Of a stretch of DNA of 64,000 nt, positions 1 to 12,542 are shown piece after piece. The stretch is from Phoebastria nigripes. Lineage: Eukaryota > Chordata > Aves > Procellariiformes > Diomedeidae. The stretch spans positions 872,858 to 936,857 of the forward strand of contig JAYKAV010000023.1 of assembly GCA_035582835.1 (NCBI GenBank). Reading direction: 5' to 3'. The notes below the pieces were generated by a model. It did no database searches. It saw only the letters and a program-made list of their open reading frames with translations, and was not told the origin of the DNA. A program made the position numbers and the translations under genes. The first letter of the stretch is position 1; each line of letters opens with the position of its first letter.

Positions 1-3000
1 ATTCTATTAGTAGCAAAAGGTGTCTGAAATCAAAAATGAAAAACTTTCAAGCGCAGTAACAGTGCAAATTGATAAGCTGTTCTGGGGCCGATCTTGGGAC
101 AGAATACACATGAGGAAATAATTTGTCATGTGCTTAACTTTTATTGGCAATAGATTTAAAAGCATGGTATCTCAAATCTGGGTCATGCAATAAAAGTGAA
201 AAAAATTGACACAAAGCCCAAGTGAAGTCAATGAAATTCCCACATTAGGAACTGGAATAGGCCTAAAGAGAAAACAAGAGGGTCTTTGGGGTAAACCTGA
301 TGATTACAACATACTTCCTTTTGCTCTAATTCTTTTGCCCTGTTTGAGGTTCTGTTTCAGGTACAGATTCTGTGATTGCCCGTATTTTAGCCTTGATTCT
401 AGAAGCAGCTGAAAGCTCATTGTTTCCCATTCCACACGTGAGAAATCAGTTCTCACACAGTAACTGTTTTTTTATTTTGATTACTCTAAAGAAAACGGAT
501 CTCCCATTTAGAATAGTGATGCAGTCTTTTACTAAACCTGATGGGACACATCCAGTCCAGGCTCTAACAAAGGAATGTATTGTTGTTGTTGAAGTGGCAA
601 ATTAGTAGAGCTATAGCTTTACTCAGATGGCAGCAATTACTGTAGTCATGATTTGTCATAATTAGTTTGAGAATATTAATTATCAATTTATCCTCAGTCT
701 ATATACTCTGAAATAGGCAGTAACCACTGATAATGACCATTTTCTCATGGACTGGTTTGTATTACCATTCTTTCCTGTGTTACTGCCATTGCCTTAGGCC
801 TCACCTGCACTGGGTGGCTTCAACCGGTAACACTCTCGCTCTTTTGCAAGAGCTTCTGTAACTCATCGGCTCTGGGTTCAGAGAGTCCTCACAGAGACTG
901 GTTTTACCTGCAGATGTTATGCAGTGTTGTAAATGCGTGTTTTGTTGTCTCCTCTGCAATGGTTGAGTGGGAGTTCATTTACAGTGCACTGTGGGATGCT
1001 TCTCTGGGATTGTGAAACCCTTAGCATCAATTCAGTTGGTCCTCTGCACCCCATCAAACTTTGTTTCACAAACTTGGTGTTTGTTTTAAACTTGTGTATC
1101 GGCTTGTCTTTAAAAGAAGAAAGTAGTACAGTTACCTTTTTTCCTAGTACTCCAAACTACACTTTCTTGTGATTTCTGACTTGTTTTTCAGCAGAAATGG
1201 CAACTCCTGGGAGACTATGTTTCTAGCTACTTAGCTCTAGGAGGAGACAATTGAATGTAATTAAAGATGAGTGTGTTCTGACGATGTGACATGCAGGCTT
1301 TGCCCAGCACCACTGGCAGCACACCCGTTGCCACAGCTCCACACCTGCCTGGTCTGAGACAGGGCGGACTGCAGGTCAGAGCAGCCTTTTTGACCAGATC
1401 ATGGCTGCAACGACAACAAGTCTCAGCTTGATGCATTTCATCTCAGTGTGCCTGTGAGTATCTCAGCAGAGGTTTGCAGGCTTTGACTTGTCAATTGCTA
1501 AAGCTATCCCTCCATTGTCAGGCAGCACAGACTACTCGGCAGATCTGAGCTGGCTGCATTTGTTCCATGGGTTGCACACTGTTGCACATGTTCAAGCCAG
1601 ACACCAGCAGCCCGTACTCGTGAGTGGGTGGCAGAGCTTTGTCAACAGAGGCCAAAGAGAAAATACTAATATAATGTGGGGACAGAGCTGGTGCCTCAGC
1701 TGTACTAAAATGAATCACCAATTCAAGTTCAGTCCTTCATTTTCAAGCTGGCAGGGGCTATGCGTGCTGATAAAGCAACATACTCAGCTGGTGCAAACGT
1801 GCCTCATTTCGCTGTATCTCAGCCACTCTCCAGTGTGAGGTACATCCAACTTCCCATGACTGGATTGATGATTCAGTATGAAAGTTTTGTGGCTTATGAT
1901 GAAAGGGGAAGTCCAATGCTATGAGAAAAAGAGGAGGAATCTTCATTTTTGGAGCAAGGCAGGGAGGACAGATTTTGAGATGTGGTAATAGAAAATAGAA
2001 GGAAAAAACATACTTTGCTGTGACAAAATGTTGCTCTTCACTGCTCTTCATTTGTAAGCTTTCATTTGAGAAGAAATTCAGAGATGGGATTTGCAAAGGG
2101 GCTTACATATAGATTGTGTTTTTATGAAATATTATGCTGTTGTTGACAAAGCTTTTTATTTCATCTGATAAAACTAAACAAATTTCAGGCAGTAATAAGC
2201 CAAATTCAGCATAAGAACAGGTCGCTGCAGCTGCTAAAACTTGGCCAGGTATATCCCACAGAGTCAAGAGCTAGTGTTTTAAAAAATGCATATTATGTGG
2301 TTTTCTTTTATCTTGAAAACTGACAGGATAAGGAAGATATCAAGCATTTTTCTAAAATAATTGTTAAAGTTTAAATCTCACAGTGGCAGTTAGGTATTCC
2401 ATAATTAGCTAGAGAAACATATATGTCTTTATGTATTGACCCTTTAAAGTGTTTTCTTACAGTTTGACAATGGTTTTGGGATACTGGGTAATGGGGTTTA
2501 CACTTCAGCCTTCATGGTCACACCAAAGCAGAAACCAGCAGGAGGTTAGAGAGCTTACAGTGTTCAAGTGCAGGCAGATAGTTTACAGCTGAGAGTCGTT
2601 TCTTGCAGTGAACATTTTATTTTCCTTAATTCAGAGATCATAAAATGGCATAGCAGATAAAACATTTGATGTTTATAAATGATTAAGTTAGAGGCTGTCG
2701 TGTGGGTCAGTCTGAAACATATGTACATAAAAGGCATGGTTGGCAGTAGCAGTTATCAGTTTTTCCTCTCTGATTCTGGTGATCCTTACAAGCTTGCCTG
2801 GGCATTTTGTGGGAGAGAAAAGAGCTCTGTTGATGTGGAACTGCTGGAACCATATCTCAGAGCTTTCCAGATCACCTAGAGCTCTAGTTGCTAGCAGGTT
2901 GTTACATTGTCCTCTCTCTTGTGTTTGATTTGCATCTTCTGCCTGTCCCTGCCAAAAACACCAACCTCACAATCTCAGTTTGCTTGCAAAGCTACTAAGG

Positions 3001-6000
3001 TTTTGCTTGTTACTCCACCCCAGAATAGTTGCAGTGAAGCAAAGTGGTCAGTGTAAGTTGTTATCTTGTTGTACTTTGTTTTAACCTGTTGACATTAGGG
3101 AAGATTCAAATAATCCAGTAAAGCTTCCAGCAGACCACCACTCATAATTTAAGAAATCACATTTAAATGATTCATAAGCTATTGCCATGTTGTATGGTTT
3201 TCAGCAACAAGTAGGTAGAACTGTTAGCATGGCTGCATATTCTATTGGGCAGCTGGTCTCTGAAATTTTTGGAGGCCGACTGTGCAGATGGACCCAGAGA
3301 AGATGGAACAGCTTCTGTGCCCAGAGGAGCAGCCAAACTTTTAATGTCCAAAACCTCTCTGTCCCCACCACTAAATTTCTATCGTGATTTTCAGAATCCA
3401 AAATTGAACACTCAGACTCTCCGCTGCATAACTGCCTCCATTGAAAATCCACTTGATACTGCAAAGTATGTGTGCTATGCACCTGAAAGACACAGGTTAA
3501 CCTGAAAGTTGTAAGATTTGCCTTTTTAAAAGCAGTTGCCATTATCAGGAGAAATGAAGGGTGCTGATTTTACAGCATTAAGCTGTCCTGCTGTATGGAG
3601 GGAAAGAAACATGGCATGAATCTGTGAAAAGCTGGAAAGTTTACAAAGAAATGATCCCACAGCTTCTAGCAACAGCAGCTGTGCTGTGACATACAGACTG
3701 ATGTACCAGTTGTCTGATCAATAGGTTTTACTTCTAGGACTATTATTTCTTGGCAGCCAACCTAATGTAATTACGTATGTTTTCCTGCAACAAGCAAACA
3801 CTTTATGTGGTTGAGGAAACAGCTGCAGTACATTGAAGAGCTCATTTGCATAAATATGAAAGTTTAGTCACAGAATTACAGAATTACATATTGTGTGGGC
3901 TTACATGTTAATGGCAAGGATTATAAATACCTATAGGGATTGTAAATACCTATAATGCCCTTTTATTTAAAATGAATTAATATTTAGCCATTTTGAACAT
4001 TGAAAGACAGTTTGTCATCTGACTATTTAAAAGTGTCACTGTTTAGTCTAAAAATAACTTTGAATATGGCTCTGAACTGGAGATCTTTGCATCTTTCCTT
4101 ATTTTCTATTTTGAGCCACTCTTCAGAGCTGGAGAGGCATGGGGAAACCTTCAGAAGGGATTGCCAAGCCAGATAAAATTTGCCTCATTTCTTTCAAACT
4201 TAAACTAGGCTCCTTGTTTTTAAATTGATAGATAAGTTTCTGAAGCAACCTAGTAAAACTTCTCATGTGTGAACTGCATAACACAGAAACTAGATTCCAG
4301 GTTGCAAGTAATCTGCAGGCTGTTAATACATGACCAGGGATATTTACTGAGGAGTTACATGAACTGCTTCCAGAAAAGACCTAGTGACAGCACAAGTGTT
4401 TGTGCAGATGTGTGTCAAAAAGAACAGATTTGGTGGAGCAAAACTTAAAAAGGTTTGTTTTAGTCCCTCATCTGCTTCACTTTGTGACCATACAAGTGCT
4501 TGTGCCCTACAAGAGAGATGGTGATGCAGACCAGAAAAGGAAGGCTAAAAATGTGGAGGATATGGAGACAGCATCAGCCTATACTGCCCTAAATTATATG
4601 TGGAATTACAGCATCACACTGGGACAGCTGAGTTCCTGCCCTGTGCAGGAGCGGCTTGGCAGGGACACCTCATGAAGAGGTTGCAGCTTACGTGGTCTTT
4701 AGCCCAATGTTTTAAAAGAAACTTGGCACCAATTCTGGGTTACCATAAGACAGGGAGGCTGTAAACTGCACACACATCTGCAGTGGGGACAGAAGCCTTT
4801 CAGACGGAGCACCGTAGGCTGCTGGGGCCGACAATCGCAAGATCAGCCTGCTCTGCTCATGCATCCAGAGCCCTGTGTGTTCACAGTGCAGTCAGCACAG
4901 TGCAATGCTGTCATAGTGAAATGGGTCCAATTGAAGCTTTTGGTGCTGTCCCACCCAAATGTGTTGTTTTGATTTCTTGGGTGGTTTTATGCAGATTTGA
5001 TTGACGTGGTTGGTTTCAGCTGACAGATTCAGTTGTGCAATTTGTTCAGCTCTTCATGAAGTAAGAACAGAAGAATGCTCCAAGTGTCATGACAGCATGA
5101 TGAGATGAGCTCTAACTCATCTACTCATGATATTTCAAAATATGTTGCCACATTTTCCTCCAGTTGTTCATTCTGCCCATCTGCTGGATGCGACGTTTCT
5201 TGACGGCAGCAGAAAAATCAGCCTCAGTGCCCAGAGGGTGATGGGTTTTTTCTGAGTTGGTTTTTGCTAACAGTTTTAACTTGTATCTAGACTTGGCATT
5301 GAAGGAATTCAGGAACATGAACATGATCTGTTGAATGATACCGCAGTTCTGAGAGCTTGCTGATCTCAAAGAGGAAGCCCTACTTCTGCCCCTGCCTCTT
5401 GGTTTCATCCTTTTCCTTCCACCAACTTTTGGGAACAGATCTAACATTAACCAGAAAGAAAATTACCAGTGTTTTTGCCAAAGCAGCATGGGTTCAGTGG
5501 CTGGAGATCACAGTGAGAAGCAGGGGAAGAAGGAGGAAGAGGGAGGGTACCAGCCGCCCTGTGGGCGAGTTGTCAGACTAGCCTATTCAGATTACTGGTT
5601 CTGCAACATGACCCCACTGCCACCTCCAGCAAGAAGATGGTAACCCAAATCTGGAGGGAGGAATTCTCTAAAGCTCTCAGAGCCATCTTTAGCTTTCCTG
5701 ACAGCAGATTATTGTAGCTATTGAATGATTAGTTTGCATTGGCACTTCGGGCCTTGAGGAGATAAACTCTTACCAGTCAGCTAATACATTCTCATTACCT
5801 TGGGAAGAAGGCATTGGACCTCATAGGAGTACACGCTCTGTTTTGAGCAGGGCAAAATGGATCACAGGAATTCTGCTTCTGCATGGAAAAAACAGTAGAG
5901 AGAAAACAGTATGCTTTGGGGGCTGAGGCTGTTAGTCTGTGTTTCCACACTAGCTAGCACACTGGATGTGTGCCTGAGCATGCTGTGGTCAAGAGCAGGC

Positions 6001-6557
6001 AGACACAGATGAGCTCTGCCTGCCATCTGAAGTGCTGAGATGCAAGCTGCTTTGATTTGGAAGGTGTCTAGATGTGTTAGGGTGGACGTGCAAGACTTTG
6101 AGAAAACTGAGTCTAACTTCTTTGTGTGGAGGCCTGTAAAGTGGCTGATGATCCCATTCCATGTGGAGTGTTTGAGAAGCTTGTAAGTAAGTGTAATACA
6201 TAGCCACCATAAAAGGTGATGTGAAAATGTGGTGATGAGACCTGACTGAAAGGAGAGACTGAAGGAGCTTAGATGATACTTCATGTGAGCTGCCAATTGC
6301 CCTGAAAGGGCAGGGTGCATGAGTATAGGTTTGGCGGTAAAGCACTCTTACAATGAAAGCTCCCACTTTCTGTTTCAGAACAGCTGAACAGACTCTTCTG
6401 GCTTTGTGTCTGAACCTGAACAAATGATGGTGATAGGCTGACAAAAAACTGAATACTTTCTTGGGTCAGTTTGTGTGTTTTCATTTGAGAATTGTAAATG
6501 TTTGATCACACAACCTGCTTTTCTTATGACGCTGCAAATAAAGGGATTACAATTGTG
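1..6557. other. Gene-free AT-rich stretch
   Basis: No recognisable gene, RNA or young repeat was found. Open frames on both strands are short, overlap one another and have no domain I recognise. A GC-richer patch lies near 1270-1440. A purine-rich run of GGAAGA-type repeats lies near 5500-5550. Overlapping minus-strand frames of about 150 codons at 5862-6444 have random-looking composition. The stretch fits intron or intergenic DNA. Confidence 0.7.
3918..3954. repeat. Two near-tandem 18-bp units
   Basis: GGATTATAAATACCTATA at 3918-3935 is followed after one base by GGATTGTAAATACCTATA at 3937-3954. One base differs between the units. This is a small local duplication with no evident function. 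Confidence 0.75.
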
Positions 6558-6622
6558 CTTAATCCCACTGAAGTAAATGAGTTTTTAATACTGAGATTTA
6601 ATGGGAGTAGAGTCAGGCTTCT
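6558..6622. repeat. Ancient interspersed repeat relic (putative)
   Basis: The stretch reads like a decayed copy of the 'cccactgaagtcaatgggag...agtcaggc' type of motif. That motif recurs in ancient repeats shared by birds, crocodilians and turtles. Visible pieces are CCCACTGAAGTAAATGAG and TGGGAGTAGAGTCAGGCTT. The family name is not assigned. Identification is from pattern memory only. Confidence 0.35.
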
Positions 6623-9320
6623 AGAGAAATCCAAAGTGAGACTAAAATGCTAGCAGTGGTGGAAAAGATAGTTGGATAAGGCCAATTTTTCTGCTGAGGG
6701 AGAATGTGAGAGGCTCAACGGTATAGGAAGTGCTGATAGGAAGACTAGTCATCAGGGCAATAAAGAAAATATTTGAATATAACGCTTACTGACCATGAAT
6801 CTTGAGCAGTGAAGATATTTCACAGTCGTTTTTCCAGGTTTAGACTGGAAGTTAGAATTAGAGGTGAGTTGTGTAGTTATCGAAGTCTTGTATTTATTAG
6901 CAAAATGATTTATTTGTATTTTAAAAGCCTTTTAAACATGTACTTAGGGAAAATGCTTTCTTTGGAGGCAAAACTGGCTTAGGACATTCACAGAATGCCT
7001 GTCCTCTCTAATTTCCTTCTCTGAGCACAGGAACTACACAGTTGCAACAAGATAACGAAAGGTGAAGGAATGCATGGGGTGGGAGGATTAGGAACTTTTT
7101 AAACTGGCTTTGCTACTAAGAAAGTGTAAGGATGCAGATCCACATCAGCTTAAGTTCATTGGGGCATGCCCTCCCACCCATATATTCTTTACCACTTTGT
7201 GTCAGCAGTGATGCACAGGAAGCTGATTCATCTAAAATTTCCTGTGACAAAAAAAGAGCTTAAGGTGTGATGGAGATGCTCCCTTATTAGCATGCAAGTA
7301 CGTGATGAGCAAACTTGTTTCCTTAAAACACTGTTGATACCTCTGAAACTGCAGTCTGATGAGACAATCAAGGGAGCTTCTGACTATTTCCTGAGATCCA
7401 AACTGACCCTTTGTTATAATGTGAATTACTGACTCAGNGCGAACTTGTTCTGCTGGTACAAATTTCTTAAAGAAAATAATGACCAGTTAACTCTCCACTG
7501 GCAGGCTTCAGGCTAGATCAGATGTCACCTCTCTTTCCCCACACCGCGTGAAGCTAAAACTTACAAACTCTGTCATGTATCAGTTTGGCAGATGTAGACC
7601 CATGTGCCAACATGCAATCCAGGGCAGACTCATCCTGGTGGGTAGTGAGGGAGGGCACAGAGCTGGTGCTAATTTATGGTGGAAGAAAGGCACTAACTGC
7701 TGTTCGTGTGGCAAAAAGCCTCTTCCTCCACTCGCTGTGTCAGCATGCAGCATGTACCAGCAGCAGGAGTTTCTCCGCTGGCCGTGCCTGCACAGGCACT
7801 GCTGCCTGCATTGCACAGGGGCTTTTCCAGGCAGGCTGCAAGTGCCAGGGGCCTGGCTCAGGTGTAGCCAGGTGCCCATGCATCATGAGGCCATGGCTAG
7901 ACAATCACTGCAAAAACAGATGTTGCAGTTGAGGGTTACAGCCTCTCTGCTTTAAAAGTGCTGTCTGCATGGCTCAAACTGATTAAAGATGCCTGCTCTC
8001 AACTTACCTGTATTCGTACTGCCCACGGAGCCACATTGGGGAGGGGATAGTGTGTTAGAGGGTTTGTGTCTGTGTAAATTTGTGTCCTTAACGTTGGCAT
8101 GAAGCATGTACAAAGCTTCCTGATCCTTATATGCCTGCCTTGATGCTTAGGTGCCTTCAGAACTTGATATAATTTCAGAGTGAAAAGGTTTACTGGAACT
8201 TTGCTGTCATCTTCTTGGATGTTGGACTGGGAGCAATGCTTCTGTGAATGACCTGCTTGCACTCTCAGTGTGATTTTCGGGGTTGAGAAGGGTTAGTGGA
8301 TGCTGAAAATTCCTGGTTTAGAATGGCAAGTTACTGAGATGAGTTGGAAACCTGCAGAAGGGTCCAGGTTTGGTTGTGGGCTGAAGCAGATAGGCTGGAA
8401 CCAGTAGGTATTTATAATAAGCTAAAAAGAACTATTCTAGGAAAGTAAGAGACCAATAAAAAGATGTGGAATTAAAGAAAAGAGAACAAGTGGTAAATAT
8501 GAGAAATGTGAGTTGAAATCGTATGTATGGTAGCATATGAAATAGCGTTACTTAACATAATGCCAATAAGTTAGTGTAGACAAATCAAATGTCCGTATAA
8601 TGAGGAAAGATAAGTGAAGTAGTAGCAATTCTCTTGTTGCTCAGAAAGGGGAGCAGAAATCTGTATATGTATTCAAAGAGCATTAATCTATTCAATATGC
8701 CTCCTGGGTACTCTTACAGCCCTTACAAGCTGCAGGAAAGTGTATCTGGCTTCAGAAGAGGATGCTTGTGCTTTCCAGATGATCTTGCTGAGACGAATAA
8801 ACAAATAGGGCTGGGAGTATGGAAATGATAGGTTGGTAGGGTCTTTTTGGAATTTAAACAAGTGTATTACTTAGTATGGAAAGACTGTCTGACAATTGAT
8901 GGAACCCTGCAGACTTAGTATAAGGATTGGATGTATATGAAAGAATGAGTGATGTGAGCATGTGAGAACTGAAGCTGAAAAGGCACGCCAGTTAAAAGTG
9001 AGGCTGGAAATGCAACAGGATTGTGTCTTGTTCTCCAAGTTCTCTGAAATTCTCAAGCATAAGCTTCTTAATACTTGCTGGAAGAAGACATGCTAAAGAT
9101 TACCAGCCTGAAAGTATTAGGGTATGCAAGGCATTAGGAATGGTAATTACCATGACCTCATACATAAATAATCATTTAATAACACAGCTGATTTCTGGAG
9201 CCTTAACAGTGTGCTGTCAGTATAGAAAATACAAAAAGAAAATTTCTTGAAGCAGGCAATGCCTTCAATCTAAGAACCTATAACGGAAGGAAGCTTTGAA
9301 AAACAAAAAAGCAAACATTA
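6623..9320. other. Gene-free stretch with a GC-richer island at 7.55-7.95 kb
   Basis: Mostly AT-rich unique sequence. Between about 7548 and 7955 the GC content rises and three frames (two plus, one minus) stay open together for 99 to 135 codons. That is expected where stop codons are scarce and is not evidence of coding. A short inverted repeat GTGCCTG/CAGGCAC with a 2-base spacer sits at 7784-7799. No known protein or RNA was recognised. Confidence 0.6.
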
Positions 9321-9325
9321 TCAGG
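9321..9325. repeat. Target site duplication, left copy
   Basis: TCAGG directly precedes the LTR terminus TGTCA and is matched exactly by TCAGG at 9921-9925. A 5-bp duplication is the usual footprint of integration for ERVL-like and some other avian retroviral elements. Confidence 0.85.
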
Positions 9326-9451
9326 TGTCATGGTTTAACCTCAGGCGGCAACTAAGCACCACACAGCTGCTNGCTCACTCCCCCCCGGTGGGATGGGGGA
9401 GAGAATCGGAAGGGCAAAAGTGAGAAAACTCGTGGGTTGAGATAAAGACAG

Positions 9452-9457
9452 TTTAAC
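9452..9457 (-). other. LTR polyadenylation-like signal
   Basis: GTTAAA on the minus strand is a one-base variant of ATTAAA. It lies about 180 bases downstream of the TATA box, where the R/U5 signal is expected. It is a weak hexamer on its own, so the call rests on position. Confidence 0.4.
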
Positions 9458-9635
9458 AGGTAAAGCAAATCCACGCACGCAAGCAAAGCAAAACAAGGAA
9501 TTCATTCACTCCTTCCCATCGGCAGGCAGGTGTTCAGCCATCTGCAGGAAAGCAGGGCTCCATCATGGATAACAGTTACTTGGGAAGACAAACACCATCA
9601 CTCTGAACATCCCCCTTCCTCCTTCTTCCCCCAGC

Positions 9636-9641
9636 TTTATA
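9636..9641 (-). promoter_or_regulatory. LTR TATA box
   Basis: TATAAA on the minus strand, in the context GCATATAAAGCTG. It sits near the middle of the LTR, as expected at the U3/R boundary. It predicts initiation near 9610 toward lower coordinates. Whether it is active is unknown. Confidence 0.65.
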
Positions 9642-9920
9642 TGCTGAGCATGACGCCATATGGTATGGAAGATCCCTTTGGTCAGTTGGGGTCAGCTGTC
9701 CCGGCTGTGTCCCCTCCCAGCTTCTCGTGCCCCCCCAGCCNCCTCGCTGGTGGGGTGGGGTGAGGAGCAGAAAAGGCCTTGACTCTNTGTAAGCCCTGCT
9801 CAGCAGTAACGAAACCATCCCTGTGTTATCATCAACACTGTTTGCAGCACGAATCCAAACCATAGCCCCATACTAGCTACTGTGAAGAAAATTAACTCTA
9901 CCCGAGCCAAAATCAGCACA

Positions 9921-9925
9921 TCAGG
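9921..9925. repeat. Target site duplication, right copy
   Basis: TCAGG, identical to 9321-9325 and directly following the LTR terminus CAGCACA. Confidence 0.85.
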
Positions 9926-10410
9926 TTCCATAAAAAGGCAGTGAAGTTGAGCAAGAGATGCTGAATAAGAACCTGTAGGCAGGTTTTCAGATTTTGCCAG
10001 TGTGAAATGCTAATGGTAATCTCCTAAACAGAGCAGGCCAGGGTTTTGATGATACTGGAAAATATCAGCTCCCATTAGACCAGTACATTTTTGGTACCTT
10101 TTCAGGTCAGCTGATTTCTGATTAGGTTCTGAAATATGAATGTAAAATGCTAATTTTAGACATATTTGTGTTTGAGAAGTGGGACTTTATCCATACAATT
10201 ACTTAAAATGTCTGTTTTGTTCTCTTGTTTATTACTCTGTTGTCTGAAATCTCATCAATTTTCTGCTTAGCATCAATTCTGGCAGTGTTTCCAGAGCCAA
10301 ATATAGACTGCACAACATCTCTGTGGTGTAGGATGTGTAATAACTGGTAATTCATTGTGCAGTTTCACAATAATTATTCATAGCTTTAGCATTTGCAACT
10401 TGATAGCCTA

Positions 10411-10430
10411 TTTTAACAATATTGTTAAAA
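10411..10430. repeat. Perfect 20-bp palindrome
   Basis: TTTTAACAATATTGTTAAAA equals its own reverse complement. It does not extend further (A faces A on the next pair). It is AT-rich, so chance is a realistic explanation in 64 kb. Confidence 0.9.
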
Positions 10431-12095
10431 AGGTTCTCAAATAAACAATTCTGTAACTAAGCAATCATAATGAATTTACATAATGTGTGATAAGTACATT
10501 TAATTTTTAATTTAAATGTAACTCCAGTTGGAGTACTTCCGAAATCATTAATGGAAAGACAATGAAAAGTCATGAATGCTATTAACTGTGAGTAGGAGAC
10601 TATTTTTAGTCTCTGTTCCCCACTATCACAGAAGACTTGCATTTAAAAAAAATTGTTTCTGAGAATGGGTCCTAGATCCTTGGTGCAGATTTCTACAGTC
10701 ACAGATATTTTTAAAGGGGCAGTGCGTATCCAGTTAAGACAAGAATTTAATGGAAAACTTTAACACTTGATCAAAAAAATGTAGATTTTGCTTTTTAATA
10801 TCTAAATTTTCTCAGTTACTGTAGGATGCAGCTGATAGAAGAGTTAAACAATGCAGTATTGAGTAAAGCAGAAGTTTACATGCCTGCACTAAAATTTTTC
10901 ATCTTTTCTCACCCAACATTTAAGAAGTGTCTTTTCTGAGGGCAGTACTAAGCTAGAAATGAATTATCCAAAGGTGTGGGTTTCTTTGTGGGGAGAGTTG
11001 CTTTTGTTTTTTAAATATGACAAGGTATGCATAAACACATTCTCACACTACCCTGTGAGCAGTTGCAATTAAATGAATTAAGTTAGTTAGATATAGAATT
11101 ATGTCATTTGGGCCAAATCTAGTAATAATAATTTCAGAATTTGTTTCCATAACCTTTTGCTGTCTTTTGACCCTTACTTATTACTGAGAGGCCACCAGGA
11201 GGGTTGGTGACTATTCTGTTCGATTCGTTTTGTTTCAGAGCTCAAACCATTAATGTCTGCTTAACATTGTACATGAATTCCCCTGAGTTTCCTTGCAGGA
11301 TAGCAAGCTTTTCAAAGAGCATACATCATACTGCTGTTCTATAGGAGTCTTTTTTTTCTGAGGACACTATTTTGTATGTTGAAATGTAACTTTATAGTTT
11401 CCATTGTTCACTGAATTTTCCAATTAGTGTCCACATCAGCTGAAGCCTGTGAGAATTCTCAGTGAATTACAATGTCATGTTGAACTGCAGCACTTATGAA
11501 GGTGCTGTGTCAGAAGATACGAAGCACTTTTCCCAAGTATGTATCTTAATTGCATTTATTTTAAAACTTGAAATAAAACTTGAAATTGAGGTTTTCTTAG
11601 AGTCTTTTTCTAATCTGTGTTTTTCAGTCTCCTCCCTTTTTATTTGAGGATCAATAATATATATTATGCTCAGAGGGTACATTTGTTTGTGTTGCAGAAC
11701 ATCTCATGAGCTGTCATTTCCAAGCTGCTGGACTGCAAAGCCAAGCTGAGTAGATTCTCTAGTTTTCTTTTTAAATGTCACTGACTTCATTTCAGGTTTG
11801 TTTTTTTTTCTAGTATCTTGACAGCTAGCTTTCTCTTTGCAAGTGTCTCTTCATTCATTTAATATTTCAGTATAGCTTATAATTTTCCACATAACAATTG
11901 AAGGGCTATACTCCTCTCACTCCTTCCAGATAGAGAAATCCTGTAATATGATTTGGGCTATTAGAAGGTAGGCTGTTGAAATAAATGACTGAAGGGGCTG
12001 GATGACTTTGCATGTGATCAGTGGCTTATGAGTGACTCCAAAAATGATTACATCTGATCATTGCTTCGAATCCCACTGGCTTGATAGACACTGGG

Positions 12096-12542
12096 TCAGA
12101 GTCTGCATAAAGGAGCAGGATGAAGTCTCTGCACTTCTTCAGAATGTGACAGGACCACCATTGTAATCGTCCAGTAGAAAGTGGGCAGTTGGATAGTCCT
12201 CATAGTCCTCAGTACCCAAATGACAGCTGGAAGACCTTGAGGTGAGGAAGACTCAGCTCTGTCTGATCGCGTGTAAGCCTTCAACTACAGGATAACTGAC
12301 ACATCTAGAAGGACGATGGAGGGTTCCCTAAAGGGAGCCATTAGCAATAAGTCTCTGATATTTCTGCAGTCCAGTTTAGATGAGTCACGCCAAATAGTTC
12401 CCAAAGCAGATACTGCATTCAGATGTCTCACCTTTCTCTTCAGATGCATATCACGGTCGTGCAAGTGGTCTTTGTTCTCTATGGTCTTCTCAGTTTGAGG
12501 TTTCCATTTGATTTCCAGAGGCTGTTCCTCTGGGCTGGACAT
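12096..12542 (-). other. Minus-strand frame with a single internal stop; possible decayed coding sequence
   Basis: From an ATG at 12542 the minus strand stays open for 85 codons to a TAG at 12287-12285. The same frame then continues for 62 more codons to a stop at 12098-12096. The first part is unusually rich in charged residues for random AT-rich DNA (many E, K, D, R). An in-frame TAA lies a few codons upstream of the ATG, so the frame is bounded. I do not recognise the protein and see no convincing splice sites. It could be a pseudogene fragment, a non-coding exon or chance. Confidence 0.15.

Larger units (their letters stand above)
9326..9920 (-). mobile_element. Solo LTR of an avian endogenous retrovirus
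   Basis: This 595-bp element has TG...CA ends: plus strand TGTCATGG at the left, CAGCACA at the right. It lies between perfect 5-bp direct repeats. No gag, pol or env sequence and no second LTR is present, so it is a solo LTR left by recombination between the two LTRs of a provirus. Transcription signals read on the minus strand: a TATAAA at 9641-9636 gives U3 about 9920-9642, and a GTTAAA polyadenylation-like signal lies at 9457-9452. The sequence matches my memory of an LTR common in neoavian genomes. A class III (ERVL-like) assignment is inferred from the 5-bp duplication and is tentative. Three ambiguous bases fall inside (9372, 9741, 9787). Open frames across it have no homology. Confidence 0.88.

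Noticed and set aside
1192..1254. Acceptor GACTTGTTTTTCAG followed by a 20-codon open segment
   Set aside because: Too short to judge and no donor or polyadenylation signal. Acceptor-like tracts of this quality recur by chance.
5862..6444. Overlapping minus-strand frames of about 150 codons
   Set aside because: Two phases are open together, the translations have random composition, and no domain, splice sites or promoter were seen.
7548..7955. Three simultaneously open frames in a GC-richer patch
   Set aside because: Low stop density explains them. None has recognisable domains, and no phase stands out.
9530..9863. Open frames inside the solo LTR
   Set aside because: They are shadows of U3/R sequence; LTRs of this type are not known to encode protein there.
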